Positions 5,992 to 6,202 of a stretch of 6,202 bases of DNA are shown one piece after another; the first letter of the stretch is position 1; each line of letters opens with the position of its first letter. The DNA comes from Archangium sp. (GTDB lineage Bacteria; Myxococcota; Myxococcia; Myxococcales; Myxococcaceae), in contig JAEUJR010000146.1 of the NCBI GenBank assembly GCA_016793585.1, positions 1-6,202 of the forward strand, written 5' to 3'. The notes beneath the pieces were generated by a model, which ran no database searches, was not told where the DNA came from, and saw nothing but the letters and a program-made list of their open reading frames with translations. The translations under genes were made by a program, and so were the position numbers.

Positions 5992-6202
5992 ATGGGCTTC
6001 CAGACCGTTCCTGAAGTGTTGCTGCACCGGGTGAGCGCCACCCCGAACAACACCGCGTACTCGTACCCCGCCGGCAGCGGCTGGAAGACGGTGTCGTGGA
6101 AGGAGTTCGGCGATCAGGTGAAGCAGATCGCCATGGGCCTGAAGGCCCTCGGCCTGACGCCCGAGCAGCGCGTCGCCATTCTCTCGGGCACCCGCTACGA
6201 GT
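5992..6202 (+). CDS. Long-chain acyl-CoA synthetase-like (AMP-forming ligase), N-terminal 70 residues
   Basis: Translation from ATG 5992 gives 70 residues before the window ends. The pattern fits the N-terminus of AMP-binding fatty acyl-CoA ligases (FadD/long-chain class): a VPEVLLHRVSATPNNTAY segment at 6-23, then WKTVSWKEFGDQVKQIAMGL (31-50), and a GLTPEQRVAILSGTRYE (54-70) strand-loop that precedes the adenylation core. Such enzymes join ATP, a fatty acid and CoA to make acyl-CoA plus AMP and PPi. The ATP-binding P-loop and later motifs are beyond the window, so substrate chain length and integrity cannot be read. AAGGA at 5981-5985 with 6-nt spacing supports the start. It lies 82 nt after cheR on the same strand, probably with its own promoter, and has no evident link to chemotaxis. 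Confidence 0.82.
   Translation, partial: MGFQTVPEVLLHRVSATPNNTAYSYPAGSGWKTVSWKEFGDQVKQIAMGLKALGLTPEQRVAILSGTRYE

Noticed and set aside
5064..6053. 329-codon minus-strand open frame opposite cheR and the promoter gap
   Set aside because: It runs straight through cheR, the intergenic gap and the start of the acyl-CoA synthetase without any domain signature; a shadow frame.

Overview
The window is a dense, one-strand, high-GC bacterial segment. It carries most of a chemosensory (Che-type) gene cluster followed by the start of a fatty-acid activation gene. GC-rich third codon positions, GTG as well as ATG starts, GGAG-type ribosome binding sites and a hybrid CheA inside a compact MCP-CheB-CheA-CheW-CheY-CheR cluster all suit a myxobacterium-like organism (Myxococcota, former Deltaproteobacteria). 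That assignment is inference from style, not from a marker gene.

Layout, all on the + strand: 1-519 is the C-terminal half of a methyl-accepting chemotaxis protein whose N-terminus lies outside the window. 527-1636 is CheB (receptor methylesterase/deamidase). 1633-4296 is a large hybrid CheA kinase with HPt, a Pro/Ala linker in place of P2, dimerisation, ATPase, two CheW-like domains in tandem and a receiver-like tail lacking the phospho-acceptor Asp. 4293-4736 is CheW, 4748-5116 is a stand-alone CheY-type receiver and 5109-5909 is CheR (receptor methyltransferase). The genes are separated by 7 nt, -4, -4, +11 and -8 nt, so they are almost certainly one translationally coupled operon. The 82-nt gap at 5910-5991 holds a plausible sigma70-type promoter, two small inverted repeats and a ribosome binding site. 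The first 70 codons of a long-chain acyl-CoA synthetase-like protein start at 5992 and run off the window end.

How the parts work together (family knowledge): the MCP bundle, CheW and CheA form a signalling array. CheA autophosphorylates on His50 and passes phosphate to CheY (Asp52) as output and to CheB (Asp68) as feedback, while CheR and CheB set receptor methylation. No CheC, CheD, CheX or CheZ is seen here. The degenerate receiver on CheA cannot take phosphate in the usual way, so it is more likely a docking or regulatory module than a phosphate sink.

I see no mobile element, CRISPR array, tRNA or rRNA, and no wholly unknown gene system. The points worth a second look are the CheA architecture, RNA hairpins at two start sites, a promoter-embedded inverted repeat, a possible G-quadruplex inside cheA, and a strict next-base rule in isoleucine codon choice.
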